Shown here piece by piece: positions 6,745 through 13,571 of a DNA stretch of 16,757 nt (position 1 is its first letter; every line of letters starts with the position of its first letter). Location: NCBI GenBank assembly GCA_022704725.1, contig JAKJFV010000007.1, positions 1 through 16,757 on the forward strand. Reading direction: 5' to 3'. Both the position numbers and the translations under genes were made by a program. This DNA is from Spirochaetota bacterium (GTDB lineage: Bacteria; Spirochaetota; Spirochaetia; Treponematales; Treponemataceae). The notes under the pieces were generated by a model that ran no database searches, was not told where the DNA came from, and saw only the letters and a program-made list of their open reading frames with translations.

Positions 6745-7320
6745 TTACATACTGATAATTCTTTGCGCTATGAGTACAGCAATATATTTTAACACCGATA
6801 TTTTTTCTGCCGAAATGGTAATTCTTTCCTGCACATTAAAATATTTTTTAAGCTCGTAATTACTATTTCCAATTTCGATGCTGTGTTCTGCAATAACACC
6901 GACAGCCATAACAAGCGATTTCATTTTTCGTTTCATACCGCTTATTTCTATATAATCATCGGTTATGGTAAAAGACTCGTCATACTCAGGTTCCGGAATA
7001 CCTGCACCATACGAAAGAAACTGTGTCTTATGTAATTCAAGGACATACCCTGTCCCGTCCTTAACAATCCTGTAAAAATCTTTAACACGCCCCTTATTTA
7101 CCGAATGGGTATAGGAAATAACAAAGCCTTCAGCATATTTGCCAGGGGTACCTGTATAAAAAATTACATCGTCTGTGCTGGATTGAATAGGAGAGGCATC
7201 TTTGGCGCATGGCTCAAGAATTACAGCATACAGTAAAGGTACGGTAAGAAAAGCACAAAAGCTTATAAGCAGCACGGCAGCAAGCATTAAACCCGCTGCC
7301 GTTTTTTTTCTATTTTTCAA
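6745..7320 (-). CDS. DUF1850 membrane protein of the TRAP-TAXI operon
   Basis: A basic N-terminus (MKNRKK) is followed by one long hydrophobic segment (about 8-35). The extracytoplasmic domain has the DUF1850 hallmarks: SYTHSVNKGRVKDFYRI, and then K-T-Q-F-L-S-Y-G-A-G-I-P. DUF1850 genes are regularly found between TAXI binding-protein and fused-permease genes, as here, so it is probably an accessory of the transporter. The start is uncertain. I chose TTG at 7320, seven bases after the stop of the binding-protein gene, giving 191 aa and a normal signal anchor. A GTG at 7371 would add 17 polar residues and a 44-base overlap and has no ribosome binding site. Neither candidate has a strong one, so translation may be coupled to the upstream gene. 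Confidence 0.85.
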   Translation of the reverse strand: MKNRKKTAAGLMLAAVLLISFCAFLTVPLLYAVILEPCAKDASPIQSSTDDVIFYTGTPGKYAEGFVISYTHSVNKGRVKDFYRIVKDGTGYVLELHKTQFLSYGAGIPEPEYDESFTITDDYIEISGMKRKMKSLVMAVGVIAEHSIEIGNSNYELKKYFNVQERITISAEKISVLKYIAVLIAQRIISM

Positions 7321-7327
7321 AAGATAA

Positions 7328-8287
7328 TTACTTAACTGATAATCCGAGTTCTTCGTAATATTTAACAGCACCGGGATGGAAAGGAATTGAAATTCCAGTC
7401 ACTGCAGATTCTGCGCTGAGCTCTTTTCCCTTTGCATGGGAAATAGCTAAGTCTTTCTGGTTTTCAAAAAGTGCCTTTGTCATAGAATAAACAACATCCT
7501 TGTCGAGCTTTGCACTTACTGCAAGAGTTGCCTTAATTGCTAAAGCAGATGTATCTTTATCTGTTCCCTTGTAGGTTCCGCCGGGAATTGTTGTTTTAGT
7601 ATAGAATCCGTATTTTGCACAAATTTTATCGGCAGCAGATCCGTCAACAGGAATTAACACAAGTCCCTTAGACACTGCGAGTTCCTGGAGTGCGGAGTTT
7701 GGAACACCAGCAGTAACAAAGCAGGCATCAAGTGTGCCGTTCTGCAGACCATCGCTGGATTCTTTGAATGAGAGATTCGATTTTTTAATGTCGTCAAAGG
7801 TCAAGCCGTAGCCTTCGAGAATCTGTTTTGCATTGAACTCAACACCGCTTCCTGCATCTCCGATCGAAACTCTTTTTCCCTTCATATCTGCAATTGAAGT
7901 AATGCCGCTTTCCTTAGTAGCTGCAATCTGAACTACTTCCGGGTACAGTGTTCCAAGCGCCGCCAGATTATCAAGTTTTTGACCTGCAAACATATCTGTT
8001 CCATGATACGCATAGTCAAGAACGTCATTTTGAACAATGCCGAACTCTGCCTCTCCCTTGCTTATTAACCTCAAGTTCTCTGCCGAGGCTCCGGTAGACT
8101 GTGCCGTAACATTCATCTTATCGATTTTAGTATTCCAAATGTTAGCCATAGCCCCGCCGTAGGGATAATACGTTCCGCTCGTTCCGCCGGTTGCTAAAAT
8201 GTAGTTTTTATTTGCCTGCACCTTAGTACATCCGCTAAGAACAAGTAAAACAATAATTCCTGAAAAAACAACAATACTCTTTTTCAC
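7328..8287 (-). CDS. TAXI-family TRAP transporter solute-binding lipoprotein
   Basis: The 319-aa protein carries a lipoprotein signal with the lipobox LSGC (Cys about residue 19). The TAXI N-terminal signature follows (YILATGGTSGTYYPYGGAMA), then the family's STGASAENLRL, GEAEFGIVQNDV and GKRVSIGDAGSGVE segments. It captures the solute outside the inner membrane and hands it to the fused permease. TAXI receptors have been linked to glutamate and other carboxylates, but residues alone do not fix the ligand. Translation starts at GTG 8287, with AGGAGG five bases upstream; the ATG two bases before it is out of frame and runs straight into TGA. It is the first gene of the operon, with a promoter at 8317-8344. 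Confidence 0.95.
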   Translation of the reverse strand: MKKSIVVFSGIIVLLVLSGCTKVQANKNYILATGGTSGTYYPYGGAMANIWNTKIDKMNVTAQSTGASAENLRLISKGEAEFGIVQNDVLDYAYHGTDMFAGQKLDNLAALGTLYPEVVQIAATKESGITSIADMKGKRVSIGDAGSGVEFNAKQILEGYGLTFDDIKKSNLSFKESSDGLQNGTLDACFVTAGVPNSALQELAVSKGLVLIPVDGSAADKICAKYGFYTKTTIPGGTYKGTDKDTSALAIKATLAVSAKLDKDVVYSMTKALFENQKDLAISHAKGKELSAESAVTGISIPFHPGAVKYYEELGLSVK

Positions 8288-8316
8288 ATCTTCCTCCTAA
8301 TTTTCAATGACGTATA

Positions 8317-8344
8317 ATTATACCATAAATAAAAACTGTTTCTA
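8317..8344 (-). promoter_or_regulatory. Promoter of the TRAP-TAXI operon
   Basis: On the minus strand, TAGAAA (8339-8344, 4/6 match) is followed after 16 bases by a perfect TATAAT (8317-8322). Transcription would start near 8310, giving a leader of about 23 bases before GTG 8287 with a full ribosome binding site. The -10 sits in the palindrome TATAATTATA (8313-8322). Confidence 0.6.
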
Positions 8345-8347
8345 CAC

Positions 8348-8387
8348 TTTTTTATCTGCTTTTTTAAATTTTTTTCAGGTATTTTTT
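8348..8387. promoter_or_regulatory. Helically phased T-tracts between divergent promoters
   Basis: Four runs of six or seven T occur at 8348-8353, 8360-8365, 8369-8375 and 8382-8387. Their centres are about 12, 10 and 12 bp apart, close to one helical turn. Such phasing usually gives intrinsically curved DNA. The last run abuts the plus-strand -35 at 8389, where an UP element would lie. Confidence 0.45.
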
Positions 8388-8388
8388 G

Positions 8389-8417
8389 TTGACGAATTAT
8401 CGATTAAGGTGTATACC
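8389..8417 (+). promoter_or_regulatory. Promoter of the ABC/LolA-like/barrel operon
   Basis: TTGACG (8389-8394, 5/6) and TATACC (8412-8417, 4/6) are separated by exactly 17 bases. Transcription would start near 8424, leaving a leader of about 50 bases that carries GGGAG five bases before ATG 8473. Confidence 0.55.
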
Positions 8418-8441
8418 ATACTTATGGTTTATATCATAAAC
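8415..8441. promoter_or_regulatory. Overlapping inverted repeats at the operon start, candidate operator
   Basis: ACCATA-CT-TATGGT (8415-8428) overlaps the -10 and the predicted start of transcription. A second inverted repeat, GTTTAT-ATC-ATAAAC (8427-8441), follows directly and is trailed by another GTTTATA at 8444-8450. The location fits a repressor site. The winged-helix protein encoded in the same operon is the natural candidate (inference). Confidence 0.45.
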
Positions 8442-8472
8442 TTGTTTATAGTAATTTCATAAGGGAGATACT

Positions 8473-9174
8473 ATGAGTAACGATGAATCAGGGAATTCAA
8501 AAGAAATAGAACAGGCGCTGGAAACACTTTCACAGATGCGCACGCTTATAAGAGGAAATCTGCAGGTTATCCGGCCTCTTTTTCATGATCTAAGGTTCGG
8601 AATTTTGGGGTTTTGGGTTGGTATTGCATCAGCCTGTATCTGCCTTGCTCTTTCCGCTTCAAAACTGATATGGCCAAGCTACAAAGATATTCCCCCTCTT
8701 ATTCAGATGATATTTACGGCATTCTGCATCGGTGTATTACTTGTTGGGAAAATAGGTAAAATTGTCATTCTCGATAAGGCTGCAAAAAACAAGGATAAAA
8801 CCTTATCGCTGTTTTCATTATTCCAGTATGAGGAAATATCACGCATGATGACGGATGCAGTTATCAGTCTTACAGTAACCATTACAGTCTGCATAATTGC
8901 AGGTAAGGAGAGCGGAAACTGGTGGGTTCTTGTCCCTGGAATGTATATTTATTTTGGTTTCATTCTCATGCAGACCGGATCCTCTTTTTTTGTTAATGCA
9001 TATAGAATTCAGGGTATTATCAGTTTTGCTATTTCTATTTTTTTACTCTTATTTATGAAAAATAATTACGAGCTGTGGCTTTCCGGAAGCATTGCCGTTT
9101 TCTTTACCGGTTTCGGCCTCGACATTATTGTGCGAAATAAATATTTTTCTTCAAGCGGGAAAACTGATATATGA
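8473..9174 (+). CDS. Six-TM membrane protein of unknown function, paired with winged-helix regulator
   Basis: The 233-aa product has a hydrophilic, partly helical N-terminus (about 1-47) followed by about six hydrophobic segments (near 50-72, 76-97, 124-142, 146-166, 175-195 and 202-220). The loop between the second and third TMs is charged. I see no catalytic motif and do not recognise a characterised family. It starts at ATG 8473 with GGGAG upstream. Its stop overlaps the start of the small regulator gene by ATGA, so the two are translationally coupled. A membrane protein tightly linked to a short HTH regulator could sense envelope state or tether the regulator. It could also simply be an accessory of the downstream ABC transporter. 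Function is inference from position only. Confidence 0.82.
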   Translation: MSNDESGNSKEIEQALETLSQMRTLIRGNLQVIRPLFHDLRFGILGFWVGIASACICLALSASKLIWPSYKDIPPLIQMIFTAFCIGVLLVGKIGKIVILDKAAKNKDKTLSLFSLFQYEEISRMMTDAVISLTVTITVCIIAGKESGNWWVLVPGMYIYFGFILMQTGSSFFVNAYRIQGIISFAISIFLLLFMKNNYELWLSGSIAVFFTGFGLDIIVRNKYFSSSGKTDI

Positions 9175-9473
9175 AAGGCGAAATTAATAAGCTGATTCAT
9201 GAGCCGTCACGCTTAAAGCTTTTAGTGATGCTTGCCTCTTCGCTTGATGCGGCGGTTCCGTTCACCGTAATTAAAGACCAGCTTTCACTAACTGCAGGGA
9301 ATTTGAGCATACAGCTGAAGACTCTTGAGGAAGCCGGGTTTATTTCCATCCAAAAAGAGTTTGTCGACAATAAGCCAAAAACAAGTGTTTGTATTACAAA
9401 AGACGGCAAGGAAGGACTTTTCAAATATATGAGTGATTTAGAAAATCTGCTGGGAAAAGTTTCCCGCACGTAA
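9171..9473 (+). CDS. Short winged-helix transcriptional regulator (HTH_34/MarR-like)
   Basis: The 100-aa cytoplasmic DNA-binding protein is a single winged helix. N-terminal IHEPSRLKLLVML is helix 1. TAGNLSIQLKTLEEAGFI is the recognition helix and following turn. FVDNKPKTSVCITKDGKE is the beta wing leading to the C-terminal helix. This pattern matches the short regulators of the PF13601-type winged-helix group, which in many bacteria sit beside membrane-protein and ABC-transporter genes. There is no ligand domain and no cysteine cluster for metal sensing. It overlaps the membrane-protein gene by ATGA and is followed by an intercistronic region full of inverted repeats. It is likely an autoregulator of this operon. 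Confidence 0.88.
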   Translation: MKGEINKLIHEPSRLKLLVMLASSLDAAVPFTVIKDQLSLTAGNLSIQLKTLEEAGFISIQKEFVDNKPKTSVCITKDGKEGLFKYMSDLENLLGKVSRT

Positions 9474-9550
9474 CGTTTACACAGAATGAGCTGAACAGTA
9501 TGCGTTACAAAATCTGTAACACAGAATGGATTATTAATTCTGTGTATAAC
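9474..9550. repeat. Intercistronic repeat cluster (three ACACAGAAT copies and a GTTACA palindrome)
   Basis: ACACAGAAT occurs at 9479-9487 and 9519-9527, exactly 40 bp apart. Its inverse ATTCTGTGT is at 9537-9545; the last two form a perfect 9-9-9 inverted repeat. GTTACA-AAATC-TGTAAC (9504-9520) overlaps the middle copy. Flanks also agree loosely (GTTTACACAGAAT, TGTAACACAGAAT, and GTTATACACAGAAT on the minus strand). The cluster starts right after the regulator's stop and ends just before the ATPase ribosome binding site (9552-9557). It could be operator DNA or an RNA hairpin controlling the transporter part of the operon. No convincing promoter was found here. Confidence 0.6.
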
Positions 9551-9563
9551 CAAGGAGTTGATT

Positions 9564-10253
9564 ATGGTTGTGATTAAAGATGTAGAAAAGGTTTACCTTT
9601 CAAACAGTGAAAATGTACATGCGCTGCAGGGAGTAAGTGCAAAGATTTCTGATGGAGAGTTTATGGCTTTTGCCGGTCCGTCCGGTTCGGGAAAAACAAC
9701 GCTCTTAAACCTTGTGGGCTGTCTTGACTCACTAAGCAAGGGCTCTATTTTTGTTGATGATGAGGAGATATCTTCATTATCAAGTCCGCAAAAGAGCCTT
9801 ATCCGCCAAAAAAAAATAGGCTTTATTTTTCAAAGCTACAATCTCATTCCCGTTCTGACCGCAAGGGAAAACGTAGAACTCGCGCTCGACATTCTTCATA
9901 CGCATACTAAAAAAGAAATGAAAGATATTTCCTATGCAATACTTTCGGAAGTAGGGCTAGCAGGACTGGAAGAGAGAAAGCCGAACCAGCTTTCAGGAGG
10001 ACAGCAGCAGAGAGTTTCTATTGCACGCGCTCTTGTAAAAAATCCTTCGGTTATTTTAGCCGATGAACCCACCGCAAATCTTGATTCCGCCAACAGTGAG
10101 ATGATTCTGCAGCTCATGAAGGAACTTAATAAAAAACACAACAGCACCTTCATTTTTTCCACCCATGATCAAATGGTTCTTTCCTATGTTGACAGAATTA
10201 TTTCTCTCAAGGACGGATTAATTGTCAGCGACGAAACAAAGAGGTCTGTATGA
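9564..10253 (+). CDS. ABC transporter ATP-binding protein (LolD/MacB type)
   Basis: The 229-aa cytoplasmic ATPase powers the two following permeases. It shows Walker A GPSGSGKTT (residues 38-46), a Q-loop in FQSYNLIPVLTARENV, signature LSGGQQQRVSIARAL, Walker B VILADEPTANLD and the H-loop in FSTHD. The sequence and length are typical of the MacB/LolD/FtsE group, which drive mechanotransmission rather than substrate passage through the membrane. Start choice: ATG 9564 has AAGGAG six bases upstream, whereas the in-frame TTG at 9558 directly abuts that site. The stop overlaps the first permease by ATGA. A 90-base repeat-rich gap separates it from the regulator gene. Confidence 0.95.
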   Translation: MVVIKDVEKVYLSNSENVHALQGVSAKISDGEFMAFAGPSGSGKTTLLNLVGCLDSLSKGSIFVDDEEISSLSSPQKSLIRQKKIGFIFQSYNLIPVLTARENVELALDILHTHTKKEMKDISYAILSEVGLAGLEERKPNQLSGGQQQRVSIARALVKNPSVILADEPTANLDSANSEMILQLMKELNKKHNSTFIFSTHDQMVLSYVDRIISLKDGLIVSDETKRSV

Positions 10254-11548
10254 TATTTTCAATGGCATGGAAAAATATGTTCCGTTATAAACGAAGAACA
10301 TTGATTACTGCTTCTGCAATAGCGCTGGGAATTATGTTTTCCATCATGATGGAAGGACTGCTGTTCGGAGCAGATCAGGACTCAAAGAGAAACTTAATCT
10401 GGTACGAAACGAGTGCTGCAAAGATTTTTGCATCTTCTTATTTTGAACAAAAGGAAACATTCCCTGTAGAGTTCTTTATTGACAAGAATGAACGCGCTGC
10501 GCTGGATGCATTTTTAAACAATAAAAACATCAAGTTTGCACCCCGCTTTCAAACCTATTGCGACATCTATTTTTCAGAAGAGTACTTTGAAACAGCAGGT
10601 TCTGTATCCGGCATTTTAAGTGCTGTCGATACCGCTAAGGATTCTTCTGTGTATAAAATATCGGATGAAATCGAAAGCGGCTCATGGCTTGCAGGCAGCA
10701 AAGATACCTCAATAGATGAAAGCGGAGTCAGTACGGGAGCGGTAATAGGCAGCTGGCTTGCAAAAGACATGAAGGCAGAACTTGGCTATTACATAACCGT
10801 TCAGTGCAGGGGTAGAGGCGGTTTTATTCAGACCATGGATGTTCCGATTATCGGTATTATTCAAAGTTCAAATCCTATTGTAAACGCAGGCGGTGTTTTC
10901 ATGGATTTGGCTTTTGTTGACGAAATGCTCGAACTTGAAGGCGGAGTGACAGAATACAGTCTTTCCTTCGGCGATATTTCTGTAAGCGACAAACGATACG
11001 ACAATTTTAGAACTGAATTCAAAGCAGGCTCATTCAGCTCTGCGGACACACCCCTTGAGCTCTATTCATGGAGAGATATTGAAGCAGACTTTTTAGCGCT
11101 CACTAAATCAGATAGCGCTTCTTCAAAGGTATTTTTACTGTTTATGCTCATCATCGCCGCAGTGGGAATATCAAATACTATGCTGATGGCTGTCATGGAA
11201 CGCAAGAGCGAAATCGGCATGCTTAAAACACTCGGGTACACAAACAGATTTATACGATCACTATTTATGCTGGAAGGTTTTTTCATTGGAATACTCGGCA
11301 GTATATCAGGATTACTGCTCGGATTTGCACTAAACTTTTTCATGGTGCAGTACGGCATAAACTTTGGTTCGCTGCTGGAAGGCATCGACATTGGGTACAG
11401 GATTTCTGCGGTTATGAGATCAGGCTGGAATATTCCGGTCTTCCTCCTCATTGCAGGCGGGGCATTACTTGTTTCGGCCTTATCGGCCTTTATTCCAAGC
11501 GGTAAGATGGTCCGGGTGGAAATAGCAGAAATTTTCCGTGAAGTATAA
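10250..11548 (+). CDS. ABC permease 1, FtsX/MacB/LolC family
   Basis: The 432-aa inner-membrane permease has the MacB/LolC layout. One N-terminal TM (about 17-38, after the basic MFRYKRRTLITAS segment) is followed by a large extracytoplasmic domain (about 40-285). Three C-terminal TMs lie near 298-318, 342-365 and 395-415. The coupling-helix region reads MLMAVMERKSEIGMLKTLGYTNRFI, typical of the FtsX-like domain. It would form a heterodimer with the next permease and use ATP energy to move cargo on the periplasmic face. It overlaps the ATPase gene by four bases. No lipoprotein-recognition motif specific to LolC or LolE could be identified. Confidence 0.93.
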   Translation: MIFSMAWKNMFRYKRRTLITASAIALGIMFSIMMEGLLFGADQDSKRNLIWYETSAAKIFASSYFEQKETFPVEFFIDKNERAALDAFLNNKNIKFAPRFQTYCDIYFSEEYFETAGSVSGILSAVDTAKDSSVYKISDEIESGSWLAGSKDTSIDESGVSTGAVIGSWLAKDMKAELGYYITVQCRGRGGFIQTMDVPIIGIIQSSNPIVNAGGVFMDLAFVDEMLELEGGVTEYSLSFGDISVSDKRYDNFRTEFKAGSFSSADTPLELYSWRDIEADFLALTKSDSASSKVFLLFMLIIAAVGISNTMLMAVMERKSEIGMLKTLGYTNRFIRSLFMLEGFFIGILGSISGLLLGFALNFFMVQYGINFGSLLEGIDIGYRISAVMRSGWNIPVFLLIAGGALLVSALSAFIPSGKMVRVEIAEIFREV

Positions 11549-11563
11549 GGAGAGGATAATACT

Positions 11564-12817
11564 ATGATTAAAAATTTAATGCAGCTTACGCGGCTGGCTT
11601 TTAGAAATATACAAAGGAATAGACGGCGTACTTTACTTTCCGGAAGCACGATTGCAATTGCAGCCTTTGTTGTTTGTGTTATGTTTGCATTTGAATATGG
11701 AATGATTAAAGACATGGAAATGAATATTCGAAACCATGTTACCGGCGATATACGCGTTAGAAGTTTATTATTCAGCAAGAATGAACGGGTACAGCCTTTG
11801 CAGTATTTTGTAAACGGTACTCAGGACATGATTCAGAAAATTGAAAGCTTTGATTTTGTAGAAAAGGCTCTTCCGTCTATAAACAGCGGTGTGATGATCT
11901 ACCGCAATGAAAAGACTTCAAACAGCAGAGTTATCGGTCTTGATTTTTCACGCACCAATTTTTTTAACGGAAAGAATAATTGGATGCTGGACGGTTCATT
12001 ACCGGAAGAAAATTCGCAGGCAGTCTTAATAACAGAAGGATTCGCACAAAAAACAGGACTTACCACAGGCGATAAATTTACCTTCATTGGAAAAACAGCA
12101 ATCGGCGGCACTAACGGTATGACGGCAAAAATCAGCGGTATAATACACATTGGAGACAGCGATTTTAACGGCAGCACCTTTTTTATTGACTGGCAGGTTC
12201 TTTCTTCTTTACTGCGCATGAACAACAATGCACTGGAAATTCTTGTGTTAACAAAAGAAGGCATTACCGGATCACAAACTAATGAACTCATACGTTCAAT
12301 ACAGAATCTTGATGAAGAAAATATTGAAGCAATACCATGGTATAAGGTAAGCCTCCTTGTACAGATGTTTCAGTTTGTTGATATTATGTTTTTATTTTTC
12401 GCCCTCTTTTTCTTTTTACTTGCATGTTCGGTCATTTTTAATACAACTATGATGAGCGTCTTAGAAAGAAAAAAAGAAATAGGAACACTCCTAGCCCTCG
12501 GTCTTGAAGCAAAAACAGTAAGCTATCTTTTTCTTCTTGAATCTGCCCTCATTTCTGCGGTATCTTCCCTCGCAGGAATTATTGCCGGTGCCGCTGCTAT
12601 TTTCATAATGCATACATACGGGATCGATTTAGGCGCTCTTGGAGGCAATTCCATGAGCGGCATGAATTTTTCAAGCTGGATTTATCCTAACTTGAATTTC
12701 GGCCGCTACGTACTTGTGTTTTGTACCGGAGTTTTTACAGCATGCGCAGCCTGTATTATACCGGCGCGATTAACCCTTACCGTTCAGCCCGCAGAAGCGC
12801 TGCGGACAGAAAACTAA
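11564..12817 (+). CDS. ABC permease 2, FtsX/MacB/LolE family
   Basis: This 417-aa partner has the same plan as the first permease: a basic N-terminus (NIQRNRRRTLLSGS) and TM1 (about 25-45), then an extracytoplasmic domain to about residue 265. Three C-terminal TMs lie near 268-292, 325-347 and 384-404. The coupling region is MSVLERKKEIGTLLALGLEAKTVSYLF, clearly homologous to the other permease but divergent, so the two are likely a heterodimer rather than a recent duplication. It begins 15 bases after its neighbour with a GGAGAGG ribosome binding site. The next gene follows 16 bases after its stop. Confidence 0.93.
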   Translation: MIKNLMQLTRLAFRNIQRNRRRTLLSGSTIAIAAFVVCVMFAFEYGMIKDMEMNIRNHVTGDIRVRSLLFSKNERVQPLQYFVNGTQDMIQKIESFDFVEKALPSINSGVMIYRNEKTSNSRVIGLDFSRTNFFNGKNNWMLDGSLPEENSQAVLITEGFAQKTGLTTGDKFTFIGKTAIGGTNGMTAKISGIIHIGDSDFNGSTFFIDWQVLSSLLRMNNNALEILVLTKEGITGSQTNELIRSIQNLDEENIEAIPWYKVSLLVQMFQFVDIMFLFFALFFFLLACSVIFNTTMMSVLERKKEIGTLLALGLEAKTVSYLFLLESALISAVSSLAGIIAGAAAIFIMHTYGIDLGALGGNSMSGMNFSSWIYPNLNFGRYVLVFCTGVFTACAACIIPARLTLTVQPAEALRTEN

Positions 12818-12833
12818 TGTATAGGAGAATTAC

Positions 12834-13571
12834 ATGAAAAAATTTATAACACTGGCACTCGCATTCTTTTTTACCTGCTTATTGAGTGCACAAAATATTT
12901 CTGTCAGCAGCATACTCGAAAAATATGAAAGCAATATGAAACATTCTACAAGTATGATTAAAGCGCAGATCAGCACGACAGATTCTTTCGGCACCACAAA
13001 GCAGACCTTTGAAATCTACTCGAGAGAAAACGGCGACACACTCATTGTCATTGCAGACGGACCGGATAAGGGACAGAAAATTCTCCGCCTTGAAAACTCG
13101 CTTTTTTTATACTATCCGTCTGCAGAAGAAGTCATAAGATTAACCGGCAGCGCATTAAAAGATTCAATTGCTGGAACAGATTTTTCTTATGAAGATTTAT
13201 CCGGCGACAACAGCATAGCAAATAACTACACAACAGTCCTACAAGGAACAGAGATTGTACAGGAGAGAGAGTGTTATGTTATTGAACTTACGGCAAAGAA
13301 AAAAACACTTGCCTACCAAAAGCAGACACTCTACATTGATACAGAAAACTTTACCGCGGTAAAAACAATTGTCTTCAGTGCAAGCGGAAAAGCGCTAAGA
13401 GAAATAATTTCATCGAATGTGCAAAATGTTTCCGGAAAGTATATTGCCTATACCACTACAGTAACCGACCTTTTAAAAAAGAACAGTAAGACAGGAATGA
13501 ACATAACAGATATTTCACTCAACGAAAGTATTCCATCCTCCTACTTTACGAGGGAAGGTTTAACATGGTAG
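12834..13571 (+). CDS. LolA-like periplasmic lipoprotein-sorting protein (PF17131-type)
   Basis: The 245-aa protein has a signal peptide (about 1-19, ending LLSA). The mature domain opens with a helix (ILEKYESNMK). It continues with the strand-rich fold of the LolA-like group, including the characteristic segment GPDKGQKILRLENSLFLYY followed by PSAEEVIRL and SFA/FSYEDLSG-type turns. Members of this group form an open half-barrel that shields a lipid chain. Here it follows a LolCDE-like ABC complex and precedes an outer-membrane barrel gene, so it is best read as a dedicated periplasmic shuttle. It is distinct from the housekeeping LolA in family. The ribosome binding site AGGAG lies six bases before ATG 12834. 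Its stop overlaps the barrel gene by seven bases. Cargo unknown. Confidence 0.88.
   Translation: MKKFITLALAFFFTCLLSAQNISVSSILEKYESNMKHSTSMIKAQISTTDSFGTTKQTFEIYSRENGDTLIVIADGPDKGQKILRLENSLFLYYPSAEEVIRLTGSALKDSIAGTDFSYEDLSGDNSIANNYTTVLQGTEIVQERECYVIELTAKKKTLAYQKQTLYIDTENFTAVKTIVFSASGKALREIISSNVQNVSGKYIAYTTTVTDLLKKNSKTGMNITDISLNESIPSSYFTREGLTW

Noticed and set aside
9545..9550. TATAAC as a -10 element of a separate promoter for the ATPase gene.
   Set aside because: No -35 match lies 16-18 bp upstream, and transcription would start inside or after the ribosome binding site.
11062..11778. 238-codon minus-strand open frame across the junction of the two ABC permease genes.
   Set aside because: It runs antisense to both permeases and shows no domain, signal peptide or ribosome binding evidence.
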